Notes under the pieces: model-generated
What the model saw: the letters and a program-made list of their open reading frames with translations, nothing else
What the model was told of the DNA's origin: nothing
Databases searched by the model: none
Program-made: the position numbers and the translations under genes
NCBI GenBank assembly: GCA_002715965.1
Contig: PBAL01000008.1
Coordinates: 42,570 to 106,569 of the forward strand
DNA from: Verrucomicrobiales bacterium
GTDB lineage: Bacteria > Verrucomicrobiota > Verrucomicrobiia > Limisphaerales > JAYPXF01
Direction: 5' to 3'
Length of the DNA stretch: 64,000 bases
In this document: positions 38,613-48,525 of the stretch, piece after piece
How positions within the stretch are numbered: the first letter of the stretch is position 1
Layout: every line of letters begins with the position of its first letter

Positions 38613-40061
38613 CTACTTCTTCCTGCCGCGTGCTTCGAAGCCGGGGTTGGGCCTGGGGATCTTGGCACCCATCCGCTTCAGGCCAGCTATCAGCCGCTTG
38701 TCGAGTTCCTTGACCTTGCCCGGCATTTTCTCAGCGAGATTCTCAGATTCCTCGAGGTCGTTTTTGAGGTCATAGAGTTCGTTGATTCCTTCGTAGAATT
38801 TGATGAGTTTATAGTCGCCCTGGCGAATGATGCTGTAGGGACCGGGGTCGTGCCGGTAATGCGGGAAATGCCAGAACAATTCGTCGCGTTTCAGTTTCCT
38901 GGTCCCGCCAGACTTTGCGTGAGCCACGAGTGATTTGCCGTCGATCACACGGTCTTTTGGGAGCTTCGTGCCCGTCGCCTCCATGACTGTTGGAAAGATG
39001 TCAACCGAGCTGATGGGTTGATGAGAAACGGATCCAGGCGGGACAACACCCGGCCAGCGCATGATGAACGGAACACGAATGCCACCCTCGTAGGCGAAAC
39101 CTTTGCCCGAACGCAAGGGCGCGTTTTCGGTCGGTCCGCCGTTGCGATCGAGGCCGCCATTGTCCGATGTGAAGATGATCAACGTATTGTCGGCGAGCTT
39201 GAGTTGGTCGAGTGTTTTCAACACCGAACCAACACAATCATCAACCGATTCCACCATGGCCGCGTATTTGGCATTCACGTCTTTCTTGTCTTCCCGCTTG
39301 TACTTCGCGGCGACGGAATCAATCGCCTGGATGGGTGTGTGCACGGCGTAGTTGGCGATGTGCAGGAAGAAGGGTTCGGCTTTCCACTGCCTGATCAGTT
39401 CCACCGCTTCTTCGGCTTCCCGATGTGTGAGGTATTGCCCCTTCTCGCGGCCGGGAAGGTGGGGGATGCCGGCACGGATCATCTGGTGCTGATGTTTGGG
39501 CTTGTTGTAGGGGTCGAAGTAGGAAGGTGGTTGGCCATAGTCGCACCCGCCCTTGTTGACGGTGTATCCCTGTTCCGTCGGATACCATGCGTCATCGCCA
39601 AGATGCCATTTCCCGATGTGGGCGGACTTGAACCCTTGCTTGCCCAACATTTCTGCGATCGTGATCTCCGAGGATTCCATCCAAAACGGATTGGGAGGAC
39701 AGAGCAGCTTGCGCTTGCTTCCGCCGACCCAGGTCGTCGGGTTCCCTTTGGGCGTGCCCAGTTTGCCGCGTTGAAAGCGCGAGCGAATCCAGTCCGTAAC
39801 GCCCGTGCGGCCCGGATAACGTCCGGTTTGAACCGCAGCGCGAGTTGGCGAGCAGACGGCACACGCAGCATAGGCGTCGGTGAAACGAATCCCGTCCCTC
39901 GCGAGCCGATCAATGTTCGGCGTCCGATAGTAGTCGCTGCCTTGGGCGGACAAATCCATCCACCCCATGTCATCGACGAGAAAGACGATGACATTCAATG
40001 GTTTGGCGTGTAGCGAGAACGCAAGACTGACGAATGTAATGATCAGAAGAATTCGATTCAT
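38613..40061 (-). CDS. Sulfatase (type I, formylglycine-dependent)
   Basis: Signal peptide MNRILLIITFVSLAFSLHA; NVIVFLVDDMGWMDL; CSPTRAAVQTGRYPGRTG. Confidence 0.95.
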   Translation of the reverse strand: MNRILLIITFVSLAFSLHAKPLNVIVFLVDDMGWMDLSAQGSDYYRTPNIDRLARDGIRFTDAYAACAVCSPTRAAVQTGRYPGRTGVTDWIRSRFQRGKLGTPKGNPTTWVGGSKRKLLCPPNPFWMESSEITIAEMLGKQGFKSAHIGKWHLGDDAWYPTEQGYTVNKGGCDYGQPPSYFDPYNKPKHQHQMIRAGIPHLPGREKGQYLTHREAEEAVELIRQWKAEPFFLHIANYAVHTPIQAIDSVAAKYKREDKKDVNAKYAAMVESVDDCVGSVLKTLDQLKLADNTLIIFTSDNGGLDRNGGPTENAPLRSGKGFAYEGGIRVPFIMRWPGVVPPGSVSHQPISSVDIFPTVMEATGTKLPKDRVIDGKSLVAHAKSGGTRKLKRDELFWHFPHYRHDPGPYSIIRQGDYKLIKFYEGINELYDLKNDLEESENLAEKMPGKVKELDKRLIAGLKRMGAKIPRPNPGFEARGRKK

Positions 40062-40169
40062 GTTCGTGGACGGCAGCGTACGGAAACGGAACCGATTGGA
40101 AAGTGTCATTTGAGTCTGGCGCGGTCTCGCTTCGCCCGAACCGTGAGCGCGGGTTCACTGGCATACGGC

Positions 40170-43151
40170 CTACTGGAAGCAGAGCAGTTCGCCATTCTCC
40201 ATGGTGACAAAGATCCGGCCACTGGCGTCCATGGCCGTTCCACCTTTCACTGGCGTCGAGGGCAGGGGATGTGACCAGGCATCTTTGCCGTCCTTGATAT
40301 TGACTGCGGCGAGGAAGGGATTGATATCGACGTTTCCGGTGTGTCCGGCAGCCAGGAGTTGATCATCGGTGATGACAAAGCTGGTGAAGCGTCGGCCCGT
40401 TTTGTCCGACCAGATGTTCTTGATGATCGGCTTTCGGTCTTTGCCTGCATTGCGTGGGAGTATCCAACGGGCCGCTTCTTTCCTGGGTCGGTCTATTCCT
40501 GCTGGAGGCGGAGACTGCAGGGACAGGTTGGTGAAGCGGCTGCCTTCGTAGCTGGCGTCGTGGTTCAAGGTGCAGCCTTCTTCCCAAGCGTGTTCGAGGG
40601 AGACGTATTTGCCGTACTCGGGGAAGTAGGGGTAGAAGGCAGTGCGAAACTGAGCTGTGATCTGTTCCTTCGGCGTGTTCAGGCATTTCAAGGTCTTGAG
40701 ATCGTAGCGCGCGATTTCATAGACTCCGCCCGCGAGGAAACGGAGTTCGCCATCTTCGATGTAGGGAACGCCCTGTACGCTGATGCCGTTGTTGGAGTCC
40801 TTGCCGAGCATGCCTGAGCTGGTGTTGCTTGCTTTCAATTCACCGGTGATCGCATCCAGTGCAACGACGTACGTGCCGTCATAGTGAGCGATGCCCGCGG
40901 CTGCATAGACCCGGTCGCCGTTGACTACAGCCCCGCCGGCAACGGGCCAGGTGGAGACGAGCTTTCCGTAGACAGGGATACGCCTTTTGGCCGGGCCGAC
41001 TCGGAATGACCACAAACGGCGTCCGGTCTTCGCTTCGAAGGCATGAATGCATCCGTCCGCGGAACCTACATATGCGCGATCATTGGCGATCGCTGGCGGA
41101 TAGTAGACGGCGCCACCAGTGTGCGTCTTCCAGACCCGTTTGCCCTTCAAGTCAAACGCCTGGACCGCACCACGGCGGTCTCCGATGAAGATCATGCCCC
41201 CGGCGACCACTGGAGCGGTGGGCAACGTGTTTTCAGAAACTTTGGCGCTCCATTGCCTGCTGATCCCTTCCGGTAGATCGCGATCGCTCACATCGTTGCG
41301 TCGATTCCCCGCGCGATACGTCGGCCAGTCGTTTCCGGCGACCTTCAAGGGTTTGGCCTTCGTGTAGTCGGGGAATTGCTCGAGCGCATTTGCGTGGATG
41401 TTCTTGGCAGGATTCTTGAACAACTCCTGTTGCTCAGCCGGGCCAAGGCAGATGTTTCCGTAAAGCGACAGCTGGCAGCCGCACATCCATGGGCCCCAGT
41501 AGAGGTGACCGTTGGCGATGAGCACGCCGTCCTGGCAAGGGGGGCGCATCGGATCGATGTGCTGCGCCTTGCCAGTCTCGGTCATCATGCGAACCGTTCC
41601 GCCACTGGCGCGGAAGAACACGCTGTCTGCGCAACCAGTGGCCCGGGTGCAGGCGCGCCGGCCGGGGAGTTCTCGGATGGTTCTTCCAGTCGCGTAATCG
41701 AATACGGCACCGACTGATCTCTGTGGGCCTGCGGCGTAGAGTCCATCGTCACGAAGCACCAGTTGCAGATTGCCGGGCGCATGCGTCCATGCGACCTTGC
41801 CGTTATCCGCAGAAACCACGACCAGCCTGCGTCGTTGTGGGCCGGCGAAGAAGATGTAGTCGTCATTGCACTTGATGTAGCAGGAAGTCGAGTAGCCGGT
41901 CGTGTAATGCTGCGCGATGAGGTTGCCGTCGATGGCCTTGAGCATCTCCGTGTCGCTTGTTTTCCAAACGACGTTGCCATCGCTGATGTTCAGCCGCTTG
42001 AGGACTTTCTCGGGGCTGTAACAGAATATGGAATCGTTGTTCATCGCCAGTCCGCGGGCGTCCATGTATTCCTGATGCTTGGAGTGCCAGAGGAGCTTCT
42101 TGGTATCCATGTCGATCGCGACCAGGGTGCGGCCAAATCCGAAAGATGTCTTCGGATTCTTGTAGTCGTGTCCTTTCCACATGCCCCAAGGCCAGTGTCC
42201 CAGTCCCTGCTTGTTGGATTGCTGCGTGTCGACCTGAACTTCTTTACCACCGATCAGCGCGTAGAGCACGCCGTCTTTCATGGCCATCCACTTCCATACA
42301 CTGCCTTCGGTAACCCCTTTGGGCGCCTTGATTTCATCGACCAATTTGCCGGTTTTGCCGTCGAAGACTTTGCAGGATTCGGGATCGCCCATGTAGAGGG
42401 CGGGTGCTTCGCGTCCTCCATTCTCGCTCTTCACGTTACGTAAACCCGCAATCATGGTGTTCCGGTGAATCATGAAACCCTTGGGCAACGGACGCTTCCA
42501 CAGAATGGTTCCGTTGTATGCGTTCACCGCCATCAAGGTATTCAATACCTCGTTCTGATTGGCTTTGTGCGCGATATGGCCAAATGCCTTGTACACGATT
42601 CCATGTGCGGATACGGACTGCTGGGGCATGGGGCTGAACATTGGGAAGCCGAGGAATTGTGTCCGAAATTCTCCCCGTACCAGTTTGTCCTTCGAATTGG
42701 GGTTGTTGTTCGGGCTGTGATAGGGGTGGGACCAGTCGTCTACACCAGCCGGTCTCGCCTTTGTTGCGTGGGTTGTTTTGCTTCCCTGATGCAGCACAAT
42801 TGTTCCGTTCGGCTTGATGACTCGACGCAATTCGTTGAGGGACACCGTGCCATCGTAGCAGATGAGCCGATCGGCGACATTGTCGGCGAACCCGATCCTA
42901 CCGTCCTGCTGGTGGTCCACGAAAATGCTTTTGCCGAGACTGGAACCGGCGTGTCTGCGAACCTCATCTGCTCTTGCGGCGGTAGGCGACTGAATGAAGC
43001 GCTTGCGAACTTCATCGGATGTGTGGGTCTGTTCGAAGAGCGTTTCGAGATCGGATTTCCCATTGTCGACAATGATGACGACGCCTTCCACGGCTAGTCC
43101 GCAGATGCGGGTGAGGAGGAGAATCGAGAGCAGGACGGGGAGCTTGTTCAT
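40170..43151 (-). CDS. PQQ-binding-like beta-propeller repeat protein, secreted
   Basis: MNKLPVLLSILLLTRICGLAVEG start; repeated AVNAYNGTILWKR, VVSADNGKVAWTH, AFDLKGKRVWKTHTGG, AFEAKTGRRLWSF motifs; N-terminal ORF extension overlaps 43344..44252 and is discarded. Confidence 0.85.
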   Translation of the reverse strand: MNKLPVLLSILLLTRICGLAVEGVVIIVDNGKSDLETLFEQTHTSDEVRKRFIQSPTAARADEVRRHAGSSLGKSIFVDHQQDGRIGFADNVADRLICYDGTVSLNELRRVIKPNGTIVLHQGSKTTHATKARPAGVDDWSHPYHSPNNNPNSKDKLVRGEFRTQFLGFPMFSPMPQQSVSAHGIVYKAFGHIAHKANQNEVLNTLMAVNAYNGTILWKRPLPKGFMIHRNTMIAGLRNVKSENGGREAPALYMGDPESCKVFDGKTGKLVDEIKAPKGVTEGSVWKWMAMKDGVLYALIGGKEVQVDTQQSNKQGLGHWPWGMWKGHDYKNPKTSFGFGRTLVAIDMDTKKLLWHSKHQEYMDARGLAMNNDSIFCYSPEKVLKRLNISDGNVVWKTSDTEMLKAIDGNLIAQHYTTGYSTSCYIKCNDDYIFFAGPQRRRLVVVSADNGKVAWTHAPGNLQLVLRDDGLYAAGPQRSVGAVFDYATGRTIRELPGRRACTRATGCADSVFFRASGGTVRMMTETGKAQHIDPMRPPCQDGVLIANGHLYWGPWMCGCQLSLYGNICLGPAEQQELFKNPAKNIHANALEQFPDYTKAKPLKVAGNDWPTYRAGNRRNDVSDRDLPEGISRQWSAKVSENTLPTAPVVAGGMIFIGDRRGAVQAFDLKGKRVWKTHTGGAVYYPPAIANDRAYVGSADGCIHAFEAKTGRRLWSFRVGPAKRRIPVYGKLVSTWPVAGGAVVNGDRVYAAAGIAHYDGTYVVALDAITGELKASNTSSGMLGKDSNNGISVQGVPYIEDGELRFLAGGVYEIARYDLKTLKCLNTPKEQITAQFRTAFYPYFPEYGKYVSLEHAWEEGCTLNHDASYEGSRFTNLSLQSPPPAGIDRPRKEAARWILPRNAGKDRKPIIKNIWSDKTGRRFTSFVITDDQLLAAGHTGNVDINPFLAAVNIKDGKDAWSHPLPSTPVKGGTAMDASGRIFVTMENGELLCFQ

Positions 43152-43343
43152 GGCGTTGTCGATCGAAGCTATGGGGCGTGAACCGTGCGGGCAAGACGCA
43201 AAACCGAGAAGGCTTTGATCTCTCGTCGGCGTCTCTTCGATTGTCGTTCGGATGCTTCGAAATGCATTCGAAGCCACTATTCGTATTCCTGACGATTTCC
43301 TTACAACTCGATTGATGACCGTTGGTTCAATTCCCATCAAATT

Positions 43344-44252
43344 TTGGACAACCGGAAAGGCACCATGAAAATTCTCACCACCTGTTTGTTGGCACTGTTG
43401 ATGGAATCGTTTGCGTTGGGCGCAACGCTTTCGAACGAGTGGTTTCACGCCGAACTGACTCCCCAGCAACGGGATGCGTTGGTGCAAAAGAGCTTGAAGG
43501 CGCCGTTTGAGGAGATGCTGCCGCTCATGCTTGAAGCGCGGGTGAAGTTGCGGCCGATGATGCTCGGCTACAACCCACCCGGCCAGACAGCGTGGAATGA
43601 CCCGGGTGTTCCCGACCCATACCGGAAGTTCATGATGGCGGAGTATGTGTGGTTCAAGCACACGTATGGCGAGGGGAATCCGAGGAAAGGGGAGGTGCTG
43701 ATCGAATTGTTCGAGGAGACGGACAGTTCGGAGGCTCGCAGGTTGTTGTTCGATGCCATGGCATACGCGCATTGGATTCCCGAGATGGAGGAGCCACTGG
43801 CGCGTTTCGCCCGGGACAAGAGCAATCCGGTTGTGCGCAGGCGGCAGGCTTTGTCTACGCTGCTGAATATGTGCGACGTGAACAAGTACACGCCCGAAGC
43901 CATTGCAATCATACCGGAACACAAGACGGATCGGCTGAAGATTCACGCGTTTCAAGCGCTGTTCAATCTGGGGCACGATTTGTTCAAGTTGAATGAGGAG
44001 AATCGGCGGGCGCTGTTGAATATCGGGTTTGATTTCATGAACGGCCTGCCGGCGGGAGATGTTCATTCCAGCTACTTTCTGGCTCGGCGATTGGGTTACA
44101 TCCTGCGGATCGAAAACGAATTCGCGCCCGATCAGTTTGCGGAGAAGTATCAAAGCCCCACCGGACTCAAGGAGAACTTCTTTACGGATACCGTTTCGAA
44201 TGCCAAGGCCTGGTATCGGGAGAATCACGCCAAGATTGCGCCTCTGAAGTAG
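43344..44252 (+). CDS. Secreted alpha-helical (HEAT-like) hypothetical protein
   Basis: Signal MKILTTCLLALLMESFALG; repeated helical pairs; intact ORF. Confidence 0.65.
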   Translation: MDNRKGTMKILTTCLLALLMESFALGATLSNEWFHAELTPQQRDALVQKSLKAPFEEMLPLMLEARVKLRPMMLGYNPPGQTAWNDPGVPDPYRKFMMAEYVWFKHTYGEGNPRKGEVLIELFEETDSSEARRLLFDAMAYAHWIPEMEEPLARFARDKSNPVVRRRQALSTLLNMCDVNKYTPEAIAIIPEHKTDRLKIHAFQALFNLGHDLFKLNEENRRALLNIGFDFMNGLPAGDVHSSYFLARRLGYILRIENEFAPDQFAEKYQSPTGLKENFFTDTVSNAKAWYRENHAKIAPLK

Positions 44253-44619
44253 CACTTGCGGCCGCCAGTCTTGGTCGAATCACGAGACGCAATAAATGGC
44301 TGGCGGGAACGGAGGATCTGCTTCCCCGTTTGGACGAGCAGTTTTTCGGTGCACAGGATGAAGAAGGGTGGATCGTACGTTGTTGCAGCGCAAGCGGCCG
44401 GATTCGCCGGTTTCGAACTTGCGGACAAACACCGTCTGCGCACGTTTTCGATCACTGGTGACGAGTGTCCCACCGAGGTCTTCATCGGTGATTTCTCGCC
44501 AGCCATTATGGAGAAAGGCTTCACGATTCCATGCGGTCTTTTGCCAGTCACCACCACGGTTTCCCTGATAACTTCAGTTACACGCGGCCGGGATATATCC
44601 GCCTTTGGTCACACCGTAG

Positions 44620-45108
44620 TCAGTGACACCATCGACTGCGCCGGTCGGCTGAAAGATGGGGGTTTCGTCGGCTTGAATGTAGCCGATGACGGTCTTTCAA
44701 CTCTTGGTCTTTGACCCACGCGACGGCCGGGCTGTAGGCCATGAAAGCTCGGAACTGTTCCTCATTTTTGACAAGTGCGTCCTTCATGACCTTCCGCTCG
44801 GTCACATCCCAGAACACGCCCTGCATCCCAACGATCTCTCCTTCCTGCTTCAATGGCGTTTCGCCGTCCTCGCCCGGGTTCTCTTCAATGATCTGCACCT
44901 TTCTGTCCTCCTCGATGACCCGTAAATCATCAGCGCGGGATTTCTCAGCAAGTTCTTCGGGAAAAAGATCCAGGTCCGTTTGGCCGATGATCTCGTCGGA
45001 AGTTCGACCGACAAATCTGCAGAACGGTTCGTTTACATAGATAAACACCCCGTCGCGGTTTTTCAGGAAGAGTGCCTGTTTAAGATTCTCCAGCAGGGAG
45101 CGGTACAT
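44620..45108 (-). pseudogene. PAS-domain sensor fragment
   Basis: LLENLKQALFLKNRDGVFIYVNEPFCRFVGRTSDEIIGQTDLDLFPEELA...GMQGVFWDVTERKVMKDAL then a broken second PAS (EEQFRAFMAYSPAVAWVKDQEL); no output domain. Confidence 0.65.
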
Positions 45109-45253
45109 CTCCGGGGAGATGTCGGAATTACGGGGGCAGGCATTCGGACTGGGAGGAGTATGCGACCCGCCGTTGCGGATTTTTAAGTTTCAACTGCAAG
45201 TTGTTTGCTCGGAGCTTTCCGACCACGTTGTCGATCGCTACGCTGGGTTCATT

Positions 45254-46321
45254 ATGCCAACTGAACCCACGATCAACCTTACTGCGTTTGGCAAAACGAA
45301 TGGCGGCGCGACGGTTACACAATTCGCCCTGAATAACGGCAACGGGCTGCGTGCCGACGTGATCGACTATGGTGCGACGATTGCGCGACTGTTCACACAT
45401 GATCGTTATGGCCGTGAGGCTGATGTTGTGCTCGGTTTTGACAACATACAGCAGTACGAATCGCAGTCGCCCTACTTTGGCTGCGTAGTAGGACGGTATG
45501 GGAACCGCATTGCGAAAGGGAGGTTCAAACTGACTGGGAAGACCTATCGGCTTGCAGTGAACAACGGACCAAATTCATTGCATGGCGGGATGAAAGGATT
45601 TGATAAGGCGATCTGGGAAGCCCGCCCGTCCATTGATCGAGGTGAACCGGGCATTGAGTTCAGGCACGTCAGCCCGGATGGGGATGAGGGGTACCCGGGC
45701 AAATTGACGATCGCGATGCGCTACGTCTTGACGAAACAGAACGCCATCCGCCTGGAATACGAAGCGACGACGGACAAGGCGACTCCGGTGAACCTGACCA
45801 ATCACAGTTACTTCAACCTGAAGGGCGAAGGTGAGGGCGACATCCTGGATCACCAACTCACGATGAATTCCAAGGCGATTACGGCTGTGAACCAGGATCT
45901 GATTCCCACCGGCGATCTGATGCGGGTCAAAGGGACGCCGTTTGACTTCACGAAGTCCCGTCGCGTTGGTGAACGCATCGAGGATGACCATGAACAATTA
46001 CGCCTGGGCAATGGATATGATCATAATTTCGTCCTGAACAACAAAGACGCACGACTGAGGAAATGCGCCACCGTTTTCGAATCGACGTCCGGCAGGGAGA
46101 TGGAAGTCTGGACGACGGAACCCGCCGTGCAACTTTACGTGGGGAACTTTCTCGATGGGATGAAGGGCAAGAGTGGACGCCCGTATCGTTTTCGGAATGG
46201 GCTTTGCCTGGAATGCCAGCACTACCCGGATTCCCCCAATCAACCGGAGTTTCCCAGCACGATTCTGAAACCACGGGGGAAGTATACCCAGGTCACTGAG
46301 TATCGTTTTGCAGCGCGTTGA
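45254..46321 (+). CDS. galM: Aldose 1-epimerase
   Basis: VGRYGNRIAKGRF, NNGPNSLHGG, PVNLTNHSYFNLKGEG, GYDHNFVL. Confidence 0.93.
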   Translation: MPTEPTINLTAFGKTNGGATVTQFALNNGNGLRADVIDYGATIARLFTHDRYGREADVVLGFDNIQQYESQSPYFGCVVGRYGNRIAKGRFKLTGKTYRLAVNNGPNSLHGGMKGFDKAIWEARPSIDRGEPGIEFRHVSPDGDEGYPGKLTIAMRYVLTKQNAIRLEYEATTDKATPVNLTNHSYFNLKGEGEGDILDHQLTMNSKAITAVNQDLIPTGDLMRVKGTPFDFTKSRRVGERIEDDHEQLRLGNGYDHNFVLNNKDARLRKCATVFESTSGREMEVWTTEPAVQLYVGNFLDGMKGKSGRPYRFRNGLCLECQHYPDSPNQPEFPSTILKPRGKYTQVTEYRFAAR

Positions 46322-46348
46322 ACGCCTCCCACAGGCGAAACGCTGGTC

Positions 46349-47137
46349 TTACTGCGGGCGATACTGAAGCTTCGCTTTCGGCAACCAACTCTTGATGCTC
46401 TCGATCCGAGTCTGGTCCAGCGGGTGGGTGCGGAGGAACCACGGCGTCGATGCACCGCCTCGCTTGCGGTTGTAATCCTGGAAGCGTTGCCAGAAGCCTA
46501 CAGCGGCCTCGGGGTTGTAACCCGCTCTTGCCATGTAGATCAGGCCAATCTGATCCGCTTCCGATTCCTGAGAGCGACTGTGGGGCAGCTGCCGGCCAAC
46601 CTGTGTTCCCACGCCATAAGCGCTGAGGATCAATGCCTGGGTTTGCGGGCTGTAGTTCTGCAAACTGCCGCTGAGGATTCTCCCACCCGTCGAGATCAGC
46701 ATGCTCTCGCTCACGCGTTCGGCCCCATGCCTGGCGACTGCGTGGGCGACCTCGTGCCCCATCACCGTGGCCAGTCCATCTTCTGTTTGAGTGATTGGAA
46801 GAATGCCGGTGTAGATCCCCACCTTGCCGCCCGGCAGGCAAAATGCGTTTGCTTGGGGGCTGTCGAACAGAACGAATTCCCATTGTGCACCGGGCAACTC
46901 GGCGACGGCTGCAATGCGTTGCCCAACGCGTTCCACCATGGCGCGTGTCTTGGCGTCCTTGCTGATCGGGGTTTCCTTCTTGATCTTCTGAAAGCTGGTC
47001 AGCCCCAACTGCATTTCCTGGCTCGCGGACATCATGATGAACTGCGAACGACCGGTGACCGGCACGGAAGAGCAGCCGCTCACGAGGAGCAGGCACGACA
47101 GCAGGGTGGAGGCGGCAATGGCTTTGGCGATTTTCAT
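46349..47137 (-). CDS. M48 family metallopeptidase lipoprotein
   Basis: LLSCLLLVSGCSS lipobox; MGHEVAHAVARHGAERVSE (HExxH). Confidence 0.92.
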   Translation of the reverse strand: MKIAKAIAASTLLSCLLLVSGCSSVPVTGRSQFIMMSASQEMQLGLTSFQKIKKETPISKDAKTRAMVERVGQRIAAVAELPGAQWEFVLFDSPQANAFCLPGGKVGIYTGILPITQTEDGLATVMGHEVAHAVARHGAERVSESMLISTGGRILSGSLQNYSPQTQALILSAYGVGTQVGRQLPHSRSQESEADQIGLIYMARAGYNPEAAVGFWQRFQDYNRKRGGASTPWFLRTHPLDQTRIESIKSWLPKAKLQYRPQ

Positions 47138-47146
47138 GGCGGGTGT

Positions 47147-47593
47147 TTATGAAAGCAGTTTGCCGGCAAGCGCACTGATCGACTTGCCATCTGCGCGTCC
47201 GGCGGCCTTGGCGACGGCGATCTTCATGACCTGTCCCATTGCCTTTCGGGAGGTGGCTCCCGCTTCGGCAATGGCGTCCTTCACCAAAGACTCGAGTTCA
47301 TCCGCGCTCAACTGTTTGGGCAGATAATTCTGCAGGATCTTCTGTTCGTCGCTCTCTTGTGCTGCCGCATCTGCGCGTCCGGCGGATTCGTATTGAGCGA
47401 TGGAATCCTGGCGTTTCTTGGCCTCCTTCTGGATAACCTGGACGATGGCATCATCGGGGAGTGAATCGGTCTTCTTTTCGATCGCAGCGTAATCAATCGC
47501 AGACTTGAGCATGCGCAGTACGGAAAGACGAAGGCTGTCGCGTGCCTTCATGGCCTCCTTGATGTCCGCATTGATGCGGTCGAGCAATGACAT
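47147..47593 (-). CDS. GatB/YqeY domain protein
   Basis: INADIKEAMKARDSLRLSVLRMLKSAI...QNYLPKQLSADEL...GKAMGQVMKIA family pattern. Confidence 0.92.
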   Translation of the reverse strand: MSLLDRINADIKEAMKARDSLRLSVLRMLKSAIDYAAIEKKTDSLPDDAIVQVIQKEAKKRQDSIAQYESAGRADAAAQESDEQKILQNYLPKQLSADELESLVKDAIAEAGATSRKAMGQVMKIAVAKAAGRADGKSISALAGKLLS

Positions 47594-47595
47594 GG

Positions 47596-48387
47596 TCAGG
47601 GTGCTTTTAGCTTGGCGAGGATGTCGCGCACTTCAGCGGCGCGCTCGTAGTCTTCCTTGATGATGGCTTCCTTGAGCGCTCGTTCGAGTTTTTCAATTTC
47701 TGTCAACTCATTGGAAGGCGCCTTGGGAAGTTCATCTCCTTCCCCATCCGTCTGGATTTCTTCAAGCCATGTTTCGAGAGAATTGATCTCACCGCTGCTT
47801 TCCATCAAATCCTGACGATCAAAGTCCGTGTAAAACTCGCGCAGGTCGTCAATGCCCCCCTCAATGACTTCAATTGCCTGGTTCTTGTCGTCTGATTCCA
47901 AGGCGAGTGAACCCTCGGCGCGGGTCAGCATCATGATGAGTTGCGGACGGAATTGCTGGACGGACCAGGACAACTCTTCACTCTCGGCATGCTTGTGGAC
48001 AAACGCAAAGACGTTGAGATTACGCTCGGCATCACGGATGACCTTGTCGAACTCGTTGAGCTGGTAGAAGCAGATGTAGCGGTGGTGATACTGGATGGCT
48101 TCCTGTTGCAGTCGTGAAACTTCCTGGTGGCCAAGGGAAAAACTTTCTTCGTCGCCGTCGTTGGTCTTCATGTGCGCATCGCGTTTCTGCAGGTGAGCCT
48201 CATACCACGACTCGTGACCCAGAGGGCGCTTCCCATCGGGGCGGCCATCCGCGTTCATCTGGAGAATCCCAAGATCCAGACGCATCTGGATCTTCTCGCG
48301 GCTGTCTTTTCCGGTGAATTTACGCACCGCAAGCTGGCCGGGTTGGTAATCCCAGCCATCAAGGAGGTGCGAAATGTCCAAATTCAT
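47596..48387 (-). CDS. UvrB/UvrC-motif protein
   Basis: C-terminal LERALKEAIIKEDYERAAEVRDILAKLK. Confidence 0.85.
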   Translation of the reverse strand: MNLDISHLLDGWDYQPGQLAVRKFTGKDSREKIQMRLDLGILQMNADGRPDGKRPLGHESWYEAHLQKRDAHMKTNDGDEESFSLGHQEVSRLQQEAIQYHHRYICFYQLNEFDKVIRDAERNLNVFAFVHKHAESEELSWSVQQFRPQLIMMLTRAEGSLALESDDKNQAIEVIEGGIDDLREFYTDFDRQDLMESSGEINSLETWLEEIQTDGEGDELPKAPSNELTEIEKLERALKEAIIKEDYERAAEVRDILAKLKAP

Positions 48388-48525
48388 TGTTTGCAATATG
48401 GTCAGCCGGATACACGAAGTCAATGCGTGGAAGACCGCATTATTTGCCACGTGAAAGCACGCAGCGGACCAATATCTGCCCGTGTTGATGGGAAGCATAC
48501 AGATTAACCGACATACACGCGGACT

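Noticed and set aside
43152-44255. N-terminal extension of the 1361-aa PQQ-like ORF
   Set aside because: Antisense to the 43344..44252 gene; signal-peptide start at 43151 is more plausible
47170-47390. Repeated ATCTGCGCGTCCGGCGG in the YqeY gene
   Set aside because: Two coding occurrences of an Ala-Gly-Arg-Ala-Asp motif within one gene; no evidence of independent function
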